Source: an uncultured Carboxylicivirga sp.
GTDB lineage: Bacteria; Bacteroidota; Bacteroidia; Bacteroidales; Marinilabiliaceae
Assembly (NCBI GenBank): GCA_947491945.1
Contig: CANLLN010000001.1
Location: 62,001-126,000 of the forward strand
Direction of reading: 5' to 3'
DNA: 64,000 bases
This document shows positions 1 to 8,709 of the stretch, piece after piece. Position 1 is the first letter of the stretch. Each line of letters starts with the position of its first letter. A program made the translations under genes and the position numbers. The notes beneath the pieces are model-generated. The model saw nothing but the letters and a program-made list of their open reading frames with translations, was not told the DNA's origin and made no database searches.

Positions 1-175
1 AAACAGACTTGTAAGCCACCTGGGCATCTCTGGTGAGCATCAGTTTTTCAACGTTAGCGGCTTGTCGCAAGGCATGCTGCTCCTGAAAACGAATTGGCTT
101 ATTGATACTCTCAACACATAAATAACCAAGCGCGATAATTGCAATAGTAAGAACAATCTGAATAACTGTTTTCAT
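1..175 (-). CDS. Membrane-anchored hypothetical protein, 5' part only
   Basis: An open frame starts at the ATG complementary to 173-175 and runs off the left edge of the window, giving about 58 residues. It begins MKTVIQIVLTIAIIALGYLC, a single hydrophobic segment of about 18 residues, followed by a polar stretch rich in Arg, Gln and Glu that looks helical. This is the pattern of a bitopic inner-membrane protein with one N-terminal anchor; there is no lipobox and no obvious signal-peptidase site. It is divergently oriented to the helicase gene at 265, and the 89 bp between them must hold both promoters. I do not recognise a family from this fragment, so no function is assigned. Confidence 0.6.
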   Translation of the reverse strand, partial: MKTVIQIVLTIAIIALGYLCVESINKPIRFQEQHALRQAANVEKLMLTRDAQVAYKSV

Positions 176-264
176 TATCTTCGGATTTTTGTTTTAGTTT
201 GAAGTCACAAATTTAAAAAAAAAATCAAACTACGGTTTTTTATTAGCTTATATCTATATTAAAA

Positions 265-1692
265 ATGCTAAATAATCATATTTCGACATTAATACGCAAT
301 AAATTTCCCTTCCAAGCCACCCAGTCGCAGTCAACTTTGATTGATGGCTTAGGTGATTTTCTGGTGCAGGAGGCATCACCGGCCGTTTGTCTTATAAAAG
401 GATTTGCCGGAACGGGTAAAACATCGCTGATGAAAGCCTTTACTGATGTGCTGGCTGAGATGAAGATGCCTTGCCAGCTGATGGCACCCACGGGACGGGC
501 AGCCAAGGTGTTGAGTAAATATACTGGTAAGCCGGCTTATACCATTCATAAGCTTATCTATCGTCGTCAATCATCGAACGATGATTTTGGCAGCTTTAAT
601 CTCAATTATAATAAGGCAAAGGATGCAGTTTTTATTGTTGATGAGGCGTCTATGATCTCTAATAACTGCTTGGATTACACTGCTTTTGGTAGTGGGCGTC
701 TTTTGGAGGATCTGCTCAACTTTGTGTTTAGTAATAAAGGTTGCCGATTAGTGCTTATTGGTGATGTTGCTCAGTTGCCACCGGTAGGATTTGAGGAGAG
801 CCCTGCATTGGATAAGTTGTACCTTGAGAGTTTGGGCATGCAGGTGCAGGATTTCTTTTTAAGTGACGTAGTGCGTCAGGAGCAAGATAGTGGTATTTTA
901 TACAATGCTACTAAGTTGCGATTGATGATGGATGAATATTTGACACCACCGGTCTACCCGGCACTGGAGGCCAAGAGTTACCCCGATTTTAAACGTATTA
1001 GCGGCGAGGAGCTGATTGATGCCTTGAGTTGGTGTCAGGAGCATTACGGGCTGGACGAAACCCTGGTGGTCTGCCGGAGCAATAAGCGTGCTAACCTGTT
1101 TAACAAGGGGATAAGAGCCAGTGTTTTATATCGTGAGGAGGAGCTGACGGTGACCGACCACTTGCTAATTATGAAAAATAACTATCATTGGTTAAAGGAT
1201 AGTAAAGAGGCCGATTTTATTGCCAATGGCGATATTGCCGAAGTGGTACGTATTAATGGTTATGAGGAGTTGTATGATCGTCGTTTTGCCAATCTTACCT
1301 TGCGCCTTACTGATTATGAGCATCTCGAAATCGATGTGAAGGTGATTTTAGACGCTTTGCACACCGATACTGCCGGATTTTCAAAGGAGGAGCAGGAGGC
1401 CTTTTTTCGCAGTGTAATGGAGGATTATGAGGAGGAGAAATCGCAGCGTAAGAAATATGAGAAAGTAAAAGAAAACCCCTACTATAATGCATTGCAGGTG
1501 AAGTATGCGTATGCCATGACCTGCCATAAATCGCAAGGTGGGCAGTGGAAGGCGGTATTTATCGATCAGGGATACATACCCGAAGAGCAGATGGGGCTTG
1601 GGTATTTCAGGTGGCTATACACGGCCATCACCCGCGCAACAGAGCGTGTTTACCTGGTTAACTTTAAGGATGAGTTTTTTGAAGAAGATTGA
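265..1692 (+). CDS. RecD/Pif1-like superfamily 1 DNA helicase (AAA ATPase)
   Basis: The 475-residue protein carries the ordered motifs of an SF1B helicase of the RecD/Pif1 type: Walker A GFAGTGKT (residues 46-53), Walker B VDEAS (125-129), motif III GDVAQLPPVG (166-175) and a C-terminal UvrD_C_2-like part with AMTCHKSQGG (about 417-426) and YTAITRATERV (about 452-462). ATP-driven 5'-3' unwinding of DNA in the cytoplasm is therefore likely, in repair or recombination. It is much shorter than RecD2 (about 700-800 aa) and has no N-terminal HhH region, so it is the short stand-alone form found in many Bacteroidota. It is monocistronic and ends at a shared hairpin terminator. The family call is firm; the exact cellular role is unknown. 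Confidence 0.88.
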   Translation: MLNNHISTLIRNKFPFQATQSQSTLIDGLGDFLVQEASPAVCLIKGFAGTGKTSLMKAFTDVLAEMKMPCQLMAPTGRAAKVLSKYTGKPAYTIHKLIYRRQSSNDDFGSFNLNYNKAKDAVFIVDEASMISNNCLDYTAFGSGRLLEDLLNFVFSNKGCRLVLIGDVAQLPPVGFEESPALDKLYLESLGMQVQDFFLSDVVRQEQDSGILYNATKLRLMMDEYLTPPVYPALEAKSYPDFKRISGEELIDALSWCQEHYGLDETLVVCRSNKRANLFNKGIRASVLYREEELTVTDHLLIMKNNYHWLKDSKEADFIANGDIAEVVRINGYEELYDRRFANLTLRLTDYEHLEIDVKVILDALHTDTAGFSKEEQEAFFRSVMEDYEEEKSQRKKYEKVKENPYYNALQVKYAYAMTCHKSQGGQWKAVFIDQGYIPEEQMGLGYFRWLYTAITRATERVYLVNFKDEFFEED

Positions 1693-1730
1693 TTTTTTAC
1701 GAAGCAGGCAGAAGTGATATAATTAAAAAA

Positions 1731-1757
1731 CGGGATGCAATGATGCATCCCGTTTTT
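1731..1757. terminator. Bidirectional intrinsic terminator
   Basis: A perfect 9-bp stem CGGGATGCA (1731-1739) / TGCATCCCG (1744-1752) with a 4-nt loop is preceded by six A and followed by five T. It sits between the convergent helicase and phosphohexomutase genes and can stop transcription from both sides, including the end of the nucleotide-sugar operon. Confidence 0.88.
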
Positions 1758-1776
1758 AATGTGTTTTTGAGTATTA

Positions 1777-3525
1777 TTAAATACCTAAATCTTTAACGAT
1801 ATTATTGATAATGGTATCTGCTTTTTCGTTGGCCAGGTAGAACTCGTCCTTGCTGTTCATCGGCACTTTCACCTCAAAGTAAAACTTAATTTTAGGTTCA
1901 GTACCCGAGGGTCGAACAGATACCTTATAGCCATTTTCGGTGAAAAACTGCAGCACATTGGAAGTGGCCGGCAAGTCAATGGTTTCATGATTATTCTCCA
2001 ACACGTGAAAAGCATCCAGCTTGCTGTAGTCTTTGATTACGCTCACCTTATCGCCCGCCAGAGTTTGTGGAGGCGTTGAGCGGAAATTAGCCATTAGCTG
2101 TTTGATCTCATCAGCACCTGATTTTCCTTCGCGCACGATGTAAATCATTTTTTCCTTTGAGAAGCCATACTCCATATAAATATCCTGCAACACATCAAAC
2201 AGTGTTTTGCCGTTATCTTTGGCCCAAGCAGCAATTTCTGCTGCAATGGTGATGGCTGCCACTGCATCTTTATCGCGCACATAGTCGCCGGGTAAGAAAC
2301 CATAGGACTCTTCGCCGCCACAGATGTATTTTTTCTGCCCTTCCAGTTCACGAATAACCTTCGCAATCCACTTAAAACCGGTGTAAACATCGAAATACTC
2401 AATGCCGCTCTTTACGGCAATGTCTTTCATCAGCTCCGATGTAACAATTGTTTTAACAATGTATTCTTTGCCGGTCAGGCGTCCTGTTTCCTTCCATTTC
2501 TTAAGTATGTACCAGGTAAGTAAGATGGCCGTTTGGTTTCCGTTTACCAGCACAAACTCACCCTTTTCGTTGCGTACGGCAATGCCCAGGCGGTCACTGT
2601 CGGGGTCGGAGGCCATTACAATATCTGCCGCTGTCTCGCGGGCTTTGTTAAGCGCCATCTCCAGTGCGGCCGGCTCTTCGGGGTTGGGTGAAATAACTGT
2701 AGGGAACTCGCCGCTTACTACATCCTGCTCCGGTACGTTAATCACGTTTTCAAAGCCGCACTTACGCAAAGCCGCCGGAATCATTTTCACACCTGTGCCG
2801 TGGATGGGTGAGTACACAATTTTAAGGTCTTTATTACGGTCTATCACATCCTGATCAAGCACTAGGCTCTTCACCTGTTCCAGGTATTGCTGATCCATTT
2901 CTTCACCCAATGTTTCGATCAGTGCCTTATTGCCCTGGAATTTAATTTCATCGGTTGAAGTAATTTTATTCACTTCGTCAATCACATTGGTGTCATGGGG
3001 GGCTGTTAGCTGAGCACCATCGTTCCAGTAGGCTTTGTATCCATTATAGGCCTTGGGATTGTGCGAGGCGGTTATAATAACACCACTCTGGCAGCCCAGC
3101 TGGCGGATGGCGTAGGATATTTCAGGTGTAGGACGTAAGTCGTCAAACATATAAGCTTTAATACCATTGGCGCTGAAAATGTCGGCTACTACCTCGGAAA
3201 ATAAGCGGCTGTTATTGCGGCAGTCGTGCCCAATTACCACGCTTATCTGCTCTACTTCGCTAAAGTTCTTTTTTAGGTAGTTGGCCAAACCTTGTGTGGC
3301 GGCTCCCACGGTGTAACGGTTCATGCGGTTGGATCCGGCTCCCATAATGCCGCGTAGACCTCCTGTGCCGAATTCCAGGTCTTTATAGAAAGAGTCGATT
3401 AGTTCTGTTTTATCGTCCTTCTCCATCATGGCTTTGATGGCGTCTTTCGTCTCGGTATCGTAGTTGCCATCGAGCCACGCCTGGGCTTTTTTAACAACGT
3501 CGCTTAATACATCCTGATTTTGCAT
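1777..3525 (-). CDS. Phospho-sugar mutase (phosphoglucomutase/phosphomannomutase)
   Basis: This 582-residue alpha-D-phosphohexomutase interconverts hexose 1- and 6-phosphates. All four active-site loops are visible: the phosphoserine loop TASHNP (152-157, Ser154), the Mg2+ loop DPDSDR (307-312), the sugar-binding loop GGEESYG (403-409) and the phosphate-binding loop RPSGTEPK (538-545). The length matches the long PgcA-type bacterial phosphoglucomutases. It is the last gene of the minus-strand nucleotide-sugar operon, 25 bp after rfbD. That position suggests it supplies glucose-1-phosphate, the common precursor of dTDP-glucose (through RfbA in the same operon) and UDP-glucose (substrate of Ugd in the same operon). 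Mannose-6-phosphate use cannot be excluded from sequence alone. Confidence 0.93.
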   Translation of the reverse strand: MQNQDVLSDVVKKAQAWLDGNYDTETKDAIKAMMEKDDKTELIDSFYKDLEFGTGGLRGIMGAGSNRMNRYTVGAATQGLANYLKKNFSEVEQISVVIGHDCRNNSRLFSEVVADIFSANGIKAYMFDDLRPTPEISYAIRQLGCQSGVIITASHNPKAYNGYKAYWNDGAQLTAPHDTNVIDEVNKITSTDEIKFQGNKALIETLGEEMDQQYLEQVKSLVLDQDVIDRNKDLKIVYSPIHGTGVKMIPAALRKCGFENVINVPEQDVVSGEFPTVISPNPEEPAALEMALNKARETAADIVMASDPDSDRLGIAVRNEKGEFVLVNGNQTAILLTWYILKKWKETGRLTGKEYIVKTIVTSELMKDIAVKSGIEYFDVYTGFKWIAKVIRELEGQKKYICGGEESYGFLPGDYVRDKDAVAAITIAAEIAAWAKDNGKTLFDVLQDIYMEYGFSKEKMIYIVREGKSGADEIKQLMANFRSTPPQTLAGDKVSVIKDYSKLDAFHVLENNHETIDLPATSNVLQFFTENGYKVSVRPSGTEPKIKFYFEVKVPMNSKDEFYLANEKADTIINNIVKDLGI

Positions 3526-3550
3526 AATTATAATAGTTGGTGTTAGTTAT

Positions 3551-4426
3551 TTATTCGTTCGTCAGTACAGATATACAGTGTTTAAGACTGTCGATCCAGT
3601 ACGGTATTTCAAGTTGATAGGTCGATTTTAGTTTGGCCTTGTTCAGCACGCTGTAGTGCGGACGGGGAGCAGGCGTAGGATAGTCCTTTGTTTCGATGGG
3701 TAGTACTTTACACTGTATGCCTGCCAGCCTGTGTATGGCCAGGGTGAAATCGTACCAGCTGGCAACGCCTTCGTTGCTATAATGGTAAATGCCCGGAGTA
3801 AAGGGGATGGTGCCCGCCATGTCGTGCCTGATAATGCGCAGGATAACATCGGCCAGATCGTCGGCGTAGGTGGGACTTCCAATCTGGTCGTAAATAACCT
3901 TCAGCTCGTTACGCTCCCGACCCAGTCGCAGCATGGTCTTTACAAAGTTATTGCCATGGGGCGAATATAGCCACGATGTTCGCAGTATAATGGATTGCTG
4001 ATTATGATCCAGCAGGTACTTTTCGCCATCGCGTTTTGATTGACCATAGACCGATTGTGGTGCGGTGCTGTCTTCTTCCGTGTAAGGACGATAATTGGTG
4101 CCATCAAACACATAATCGGTGGATACATGCACTACTTTGGCGCCTTTTTCGTGTGCCGACCTGCCAATAGTTCTCAGCGCCTCTGCATTGATTTTAAAGG
4201 CCAGTGAGGATTCATCCTCGGCTTTATCAACGGCTGTGTAGGCGGTACAGTTAACGATGTATGAATAATGATCAGCCCTGATGGTACGGGTTAGATCTTC
4301 AGTATTGGTAACATCCAGGGTTTCTAATGAAGTGAAGGTGAAATGAGCCTCCAGACTATTGCACTTCGCCTTGATGGACAGTCCCAATTGTCCCTCCGAT
4401 CCGATAACTAAAATTTTTGGTGTCAT
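3551..4426 (-). CDS. rfbD: dTDP-4-dehydrorhamnose reductase
   Basis: RfbD/RmlD performs the last step to dTDP-L-rhamnose, the NAD(P)H-dependent reduction of dTDP-4-keto-L-rhamnose. The 291-residue protein has the SDR nucleotide-binding motif GSEGQLG (residues 9-15), the catalytic YxxxK as Tyr127/Lys131, and the STDYVFDG stretch (about 102-109) typical of RmlD. Its ATG lies within an ATGA overlap of 4 bp with the stop of rfbC, which implies translational coupling. The order rfbA-rfbC-rfbD is the standard dTDP-rhamnose arrangement, but rfbB, the dTDP-glucose 4,6-dehydratase, is not present in this window. Confidence 0.94.
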   Translation of the reverse strand: MTPKILVIGSEGQLGLSIKAKCNSLEAHFTFTSLETLDVTNTEDLTRTIRADHYSYIVNCTAYTAVDKAEDESSLAFKINAEALRTIGRSAHEKGAKVVHVSTDYVFDGTNYRPYTEEDSTAPQSVYGQSKRDGEKYLLDHNQQSIILRTSWLYSPHGNNFVKTMLRLGRERNELKVIYDQIGSPTYADDLADVILRIIRHDMAGTIPFTPGIYHYSNEGVASWYDFTLAIHRLAGIQCKVLPIETKDYPTPAPRPHYSVLNKAKLKSTYQLEIPYWIDSLKHCISVLTNE

Positions 4427-4983
4427 ATGCTGTAAACAAAGTTACGATCGGCTTCCTTAAAGGATGGCAATATGCTGTCTTTGGATGATATGATGACTTT
4501 ATTTGCCGGTATTTTCCAATCGATGTTCAGGGTAGTATCATTAAAGGCAATCCCTCTTTCAGCTTCCTGATTATAGTAATTATCGCACTTATACATTATG
4601 GTAGCCTTTTCGCTCAGAACTGAAAAGCCATGTGCAAACCCCTGGGGGATAAAAAACTGGTATTCATTCTCTTCTGATAGCTCTATGGCATAGTGTTGCC
4701 CAAAAGTGGGCGAGTTTTTTCGTAAATCAACAGCCACATCAAGTACCCTTCCTTCAATTGCCTGAATGAGTTTACACTGCGAAAAAGGAGCAAGCTGATA
4801 GTGCAATCCGCGGATGACACCATAGCTTGATTTGGAGATGTTATCCTGAATAAAATCTGCTGTGATACCGGCCTCCTTATACCGTATAGCAGAATAGGAC
4901 TCGAGGAATGCACCCCGTTTATCACGATAAACTTCCGGTTTGATTATAAGGAGGTTGGGTATGTCTGTTTTTATTATTTCCAT
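4423..4983 (-). CDS. rfbC: dTDP-4-dehydrorhamnose 3,5-epimerase
   Basis: RfbC/RmlC epimerises C3 and C5 of dTDP-4-keto-6-deoxyglucose. The 186 residues match the usual family length of about 180-190. The cupin core is evident: GVIRGLHYQ with the catalytic His61, and the conserved Tyr131 in the TIMYKCDNYY stretch that acts as general acid. FIPQGFAHGF (111-120) is the other family hallmark. It overlaps rfbD by 4 bp and follows rfbA after 87 bp. No oddities in sequence were noticed. Confidence 0.95.
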   Translation of the reverse strand: MEIIKTDIPNLLIIKPEVYRDKRGAFLESYSAIRYKEAGITADFIQDNISKSSYGVIRGLHYQLAPFSQCKLIQAIEGRVLDVAVDLRKNSPTFGQHYAIELSEENEYQFFIPQGFAHGFSVLSEKATIMYKCDNYYNQEAERGIAFNDTTLNIDWKIPANKVIISSKDSILPSFKEADRNFVYSI

Positions 4984-5070
4984 GAATTACGATTTGACTA
5001 CAAATATAGCGAGATAATAAGTTTATTATCCAAATCCTTTAATGATTTATAAGTAAAGTGGTGTTAAAAA

Positions 5071-5946
5071 TTATTGATTGGCAATTTTCACCAGGTACTG
5101 CCCGTATTCATTTTTCATGAGTGGCTCGGCCAGTTTCAGTAGTTGAGTTTTGTCAATGTAACCTCTCGAAAAGGCAATCTCCTCGATACATGCCACCTTA
5201 AGTCCTTGACGGTTTTCGATGGTGGAGATGAAATTGGAAGCCTGCAAAAGACTGTCGTGTGTGCCCGTATCGAGCCATGCCGATCCTCTGCCCAGCATCA
5301 TCATCTTAAGGCGCTGCTCTTTCAGGTAAAGAGAATTGAGGTCGGTGATCTCCAGCTCACCGCGCTTCGATGGCTTTAATGCCTCGGCTTTCTTTACCAC
5401 ATCGTTGGAGTAAAAATACAATCCTGTAACGGCATAGTTACTCTTGGGCTTTTCAGGTTTTTCCTCGAGGGATAGCACCTGACCCTCCTCATCGAACTCA
5501 GCCACTCCATAGCGCTGCGGATCATTTACATAATAGCCAAATATTACGGCTCCGTCTTCGGTTTTGCTGGCTTCGTGCAGTAACTTACTGAAGTCGAAGG
5601 AATAGAAGATGTTATCCCCTAGTACCAGTGCAACATCGTCATCACCAATAAATTCTTCTCCAATAATGAAGGCCTGTGCCAGACCATCGGGAGAGGGCTG
5701 TTCGGCATAACTGATATTGAGACCCAGCTCAGCACCATCCTCAAAAAGGTGTTGGTAAAGGGGCAGATCCTGCGGAGTGCTGATAATAAGGATATCGCGT
5801 ATGCCGGCCAGCATAAGAACCGATAATGGGTAGTAAATCATCGGTTTGTTGTATACCGGAATAATTTGTTTTGAGATGCTTTTGGTAATGGGGTAGAGGC
5901 GTGTGCCTGAGCCTCCCGCTAAAATTATGCCTTTGCGTTTTTTCAT
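5071..5946 (-). CDS. rfbA: Glucose-1-phosphate thymidylyltransferase
   Basis: RfbA/RmlA makes dTDP-glucose from dTTP and glucose-1-phosphate, the entry step of dTDP-rhamnose synthesis. The 291-residue protein begins with the nucleotidyltransferase signature [11 protein letters not shown] (11-21) followed by Lys26 in SKQ, contains VLGDNIFY with the metal-binding Asp, and YAVTGLYFY further on. Length and motifs agree with RmlA rather than with GlmU or GalU. It lies 29 bp downstream of the UDP-xylose synthase gene, so UDP-sugar and dTDP-sugar pathways are co-transcribed here and draw on the same glucose-1-phosphate pool. Confidence 0.95.
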   Translation of the reverse strand: MKKRKGIILAGGSGTRLYPITKSISKQIIPVYNKPMIYYPLSVLMLAGIRDILIISTPQDLPLYQHLFEDGAELGLNISYAEQPSPDGLAQAFIIGEEFIGDDDVALVLGDNIFYSFDFSKLLHEASKTEDGAVIFGYYVNDPQRYGVAEFDEEGQVLSLEEKPEKPKSNYAVTGLYFYSNDVVKKAEALKPSKRGELEITDLNSLYLKEQRLKMMMLGRGSAWLDTGTHDSLLQASNFISTIENRQGLKVACIEEIAFSRGYIDKTQLLKLAEPLMKNEYGQYLVKIANQ

Positions 5947-5975
5947 AGTTATTGTAATTAAGTACGTTTTGATAT

Positions 5976-6926
5976 TTAGGCCTCGCCGTTTTTTAAGAGT
6001 TTATCAAAATATTCTATGGTATGAGTTAATCCCTCGCGTAGTTGTATATTGGGTTGCCAGTTATTGAGTTTCTCCTTTGCCAAAGCAATATCGGGTTGGC
6101 GCTGCAAGGGATCGTCGGCCGGCAGAGGCAGATAGGTGATTTTTGACTTGGAGTTGGTAAGTTCAATAACCGCCTGTGCCAGTTCAAGCATGGTAAACTC
6201 GTTGGGGTTGCCAATGTTAACAGGGCCACTAAAATCCGGGTTGTTCATCATGCGAATCATCCCCTCCACCAGGTCATCGACATATTGAAAGCTGCGGGTT
6301 TGCTTACCATCGCCAAAGATGGTGATGTCCTCACCCCTTAAGGCTTGCACAATAAAGTTGGATACCACACGCCCGTCGTTGGGGTTCATGCGGGGGCCGT
6401 AGGTGTTAAATATGCGGATGATACGGATATCCACATCATTCTGCTGGTGGTAGTTGACAAACAAGCTCTCGGCGCAGCGCTTTCCTTCATCGTAGCAAGA
6501 GCGGATACCAATGGGATTTACGTTACCCCAGTAGTCTTCCTTTTGGGGATGTACAAGCGGATCGCCGTATACTTCGCTGGTAGAGGCTTGCAATATGCGT
6601 GCTTTAATACGCTTGGCCAGTCCCAGCATATTAATGGCGCCCATTACCGATGTTTTAATGGTTTTAATGGAGTTGTACTGGTAGTGAACCGGTGATGCCG
6701 GGCAGGCCAGGTTATATATTTGATCTACCTCCACGAAGTAGGGATGGGTCACATCGTGGCGTATCAATTCAAAATAAGGATTGTCCATCAGGTGCACCAC
6801 ATTACCTTTTGATCCGGTAAAGTAGTTATCCATACAAATTACTTCGTTGCCCTCATTCAGGAGGCGTTCGCATAAGTGAGAACCAATAAAGCCTGCACCA
6901 CCTGTTATCAATACCCTGTTCTTCAT
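5976..6926 (-). CDS. UDP-glucuronate decarboxylase (UDP-xylose synthase)
   Basis: This extended SDR of 316 residues oxidises, decarboxylates and re-reduces UDP-glucuronate to give UDP-xylose. Seen: NAD-binding GGAGFIGSH (9-17), the STSEVYGDP catalytic stretch (about 115-123), the catalytic pair Tyr145/Lys149 in SCYDEGKR, and FNTYGPRM, the set that separates UXS from 4,6-dehydratases and 4-epimerases. The next upstream gene, ugd, makes its substrate UDP-glucuronate, so the pair converts UDP-glucose to UDP-xylose, or to UDP-4-keto-pentose if the enzyme acts like ArnA. The family call is strong; product release as UDP-xylose is inferred from family knowledge. Confidence 0.9.
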   Translation of the reverse strand: MKNRVLITGGAGFIGSHLCERLLNEGNEVICMDNYFTGSKGNVVHLMDNPYFELIRHDVTHPYFVEVDQIYNLACPASPVHYQYNSIKTIKTSVMGAINMLGLAKRIKARILQASTSEVYGDPLVHPQKEDYWGNVNPIGIRSCYDEGKRCAESLFVNYHQQNDVDIRIIRIFNTYGPRMNPNDGRVVSNFIVQALRGEDITIFGDGKQTRSFQYVDDLVEGMIRMMNNPDFSGPVNIGNPNEFTMLELAQAVIELTNSKSKITYLPLPADDPLQRQPDIALAKEKLNNWQPNIQLREGLTHTIEYFDKLLKNGEA

Positions 6927-7012
6927 CCTGTTTATGTCTTTGTAAATAAAAGGGAAAAGCCTGAAAGGTAGTAAAAAAAAACAATCAGGCTCCTCGTGTA
7001 AATTATTTGTAT

Positions 7013-8338
7013 TTATGCATTTATGTTGGGTCGTCCTATGCTGTAATAAGTGTAACCAAACTCTTTCATTTCAGCCGGGTCGTATATGTTACGGCCATCA
7101 AAAATGACTTTGTTGCGCATAAGTTTGTCCATTACCTTATAATTCGGCATTCTGAATTCGGGCCATTCCGTAATTAATATCAGGGCGTCGGCTTCAATCA
7201 GTACATCGTAAGGGTCTTTGCCATACTCAATACTGTCTTTCAGAATATGTTTGGCCTCGTCCATAGCCACCGGGTCGTAGGCTTTAACGGTTGCCCCCAG
7301 CTCTGTTAAAGCATTGGCAACTACAACAGATGGTGCTTCGCGCATGTCGTCGGTGTGGGGTTTAAAAGATAGTCCCCACATGGCAAAAGTCTTTCCCTTA
7401 AGGTCAGGGAAGTGCTGCTTAATCTTTTTGAACAGTACTTTTTTCTGATCGTCATTCACCGCTTCCACGGCCTCTAGTATGCGTAGGTTATAGTTGTTAA
7501 GCTGTGCTGTTTTGATAATGGCCTTCACATCTTTAGGGAAGCAGGATCCTCCATAGCCGGCACCGGCATAGATAAACTTATTGCCAATGCGGGTGTCGGA
7601 CCCTATGCCACGTCTTACATTGGACACGTCTGCCCCTACAATCTCGCATAGGTTAGCAATGTCATTCATAAAGCTAATTTTGGTAGCCAGCATGGCATTG
7701 GCAGCGTATTTGGTCATTTCGGCCGAGGGAACATCCATAAAAAGGATGGGGTGCCCATTTAATAAAAAGGGCTTGTAGAGGCGGCTCATCAATTTCTCTG
7801 CCCTTTCTGATTCCACACCAATTACAATACGGTCGGGTTTCAGGAAATCTTCAATGGCATTACCTTCCTTCAGAAATTCGGGGTTGGAGGCCACGTCAAA
7901 TTCAAGTTCCACACCTCGTTTTTCCAGTTCGTCTTGTATGGCAGCTTTCACTTTTTGCGCTGTGGTAATGGGCACGGTGCTCTTGGTTACTACCACCAGG
8001 TAGTTATTCATGTATTTACCTATTTGGCGGGCTACTTCAAGAACGTGGCTCAGGTCGGCGCTGCCGTCTTCTCCCGGAGGTGTTCCCACAGCAATGAAAA
8101 TGGCCTCTGAGTGATCCAGGCTATCACGCAGGTTGCTTGTGAAATGCAGACGCTCTTTTTCAACATTCTTCAGCACCATCTGATCCAGGCCGGGCTCGTA
8201 GATAGGAATGATACCTTGTTTAAGTTTGGCGATCTTCTCTTCGTTGATGTCGACACAGGTAACGTTAATGCCTGTGTCGGCAAAGCATGTGCCGGTTACT
8301 AATCCAACATAACCGGTTCCAACGATTGAAATTTTCAT
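7013..8338 (-). CDS. ugd: UDP-glucose 6-dehydrogenase
   Basis: Ugd oxidises UDP-glucose to UDP-glucuronate with two NAD+. The 441-residue protein has the N-terminal Rossmann motif [10 protein letters not shown] (7-16), the catalytic cysteine Cys266 in [12 protein letters not shown] (259-270), Lys220 in the conserved central helix, and a C-terminal domain with the [12 protein letters not shown] motif. It is the first gene of the operon; the candidate promoter (8427-8434) and a 5'-end hairpin (8394-8417) lie upstream. Its product is used directly by the downstream decarboxylase gene, 86 bp away. Confidence 0.95.
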   Translation of the reverse strand: MKISIVGTGYVGLVTGTCFADTGINVTCVDINEEKIAKLKQGIIPIYEPGLDQMVLKNVEKERLHFTSNLRDSLDHSEAIFIAVGTPPGEDGSADLSHVLEVARQIGKYMNNYLVVVTKSTVPITTAQKVKAAIQDELEKRGVELEFDVASNPEFLKEGNAIEDFLKPDRIVIGVESERAEKLMSRLYKPFLLNGHPILFMDVPSAEMTKYAANAMLATKISFMNDIANLCEIVGADVSNVRRGIGSDTRIGNKFIYAGAGYGGSCFPKDVKAIIKTAQLNNYNLRILEAVEAVNDDQKKVLFKKIKQHFPDLKGKTFAMWGLSFKPHTDDMREAPSVVVANALTELGATVKAYDPVAMDEAKHILKDSIEYGKDPYDVLIEADALILITEWPEFRMPNYKVMDKLMRNKVIFDGRNIYDPAEMKEFGYTYYSIGRPNINA

Positions 8339-8393
8339 AAGCGATTGTATTTTATATAAAGGCTTTTCAAGTATTTTTAGTTTTATAAAAATG

Positions 8394-8417
8394 ATAAGGT
8401 AGCATTTTATACCTTAT
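8394..8417 (-). promoter_or_regulatory. Hairpin at the 5' end of the ugd operon mRNA
   Basis: ATAAGGTA (8394-8401) and TACCTTAT (8410-8417) form a perfect 8-bp stem with an 8-nt loop. Because the -7 element is at 8427-8434, the transcript should start at about 8420, placing this hairpin right at the 5' end. A 5'-stabilising stem or attenuator is possible; no known riboswitch fold was recognised. Confidence 0.4.
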
Positions 8418-8426
8418 TATAATAGG

Positions 8427-8434
8427 CAAAAGTA
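8427..8434 (-). promoter_or_regulatory. Candidate Bacteroidota -7 element for the ugd operon
   Basis: The reverse complement reads TACTTTTG, an exact match to the TAnnTTTG consensus of the phylum's primary sigma factor. It lies 89 bp before the ugd start codon. No clear TTTG -33 element was found at the expected distance, so the match rests on the -7 element alone. Confidence 0.5.
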
Positions 8435-8530
8435 TAATTTTTATCGACTGTTTGCTTATTTCCTGGGCGTTGAAAAGGGGCTTTTTTTGGTGGTGATGCC
8501 TTTATAGTTAGTCTTATGTCGTGTTCAAAT

Positions 8531-8542
8531 CATTGATCAATG
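8531..8542. promoter_or_regulatory. Perfect 12-bp palindrome, candidate operator
   Basis: CATTGATCAATG is fully self-complementary and lies midway between the two divergent promoters, about 105 bp upstream of the rpsA -7 element. It could bind a dimeric regulator; no cognate protein is encoded next to it. Chance occurrence is possible. Confidence 0.3.
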
Positions 8543-8623
8543 GTGTTTTAATCGGATGATGGCCTTGACGATGGGTGATAGAGATCGTATTTTTAAACGG
8601 TTAATTTTATTTGACTTAGAAGC

Positions 8624-8654
8624 TTTTAAACATCAAAAAAAGTTTCTACTTTTG
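8624..8654 (+). promoter_or_regulatory. Candidate promoter of rpsA
   Basis: TACTTTTG (8647-8654) matches the TAnnTTTG -7 consensus and a TTTT box (8624-8627) lies 19 bp upstream at the -33 position. The ATG of rpsA follows 55 bp later, so the leader is about 45-50 nt. Confidence 0.65.
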
Positions 8655-8709
8655 CAGCGATTTTTCAATATAATGTCTAACTACTAATTAAGTAATAATT
8701 AAAACAAAA

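Larger units (their letters stand above)
8339..8709. other. Divergent promoter region between ugd and rpsA
   Basis: This 371-bp gene-free stretch separates two divergent operons. It contains a -7 element for each side (minus strand at 8427-8434, plus strand at 8647-8654), a hairpin in the presumed ugd leader (8394-8417) and a perfect 12-bp palindrome CATTGATCAATG at 8531-8542. I see no small ORF or RNA gene in it. Confidence 0.7.

Noticed and set aside
2402-2854. 150-codon plus-strand frame inside the phosphohexomutase gene
   Set aside because: It is antisense to a gene whose four catalytic loops are intact; no independent features.
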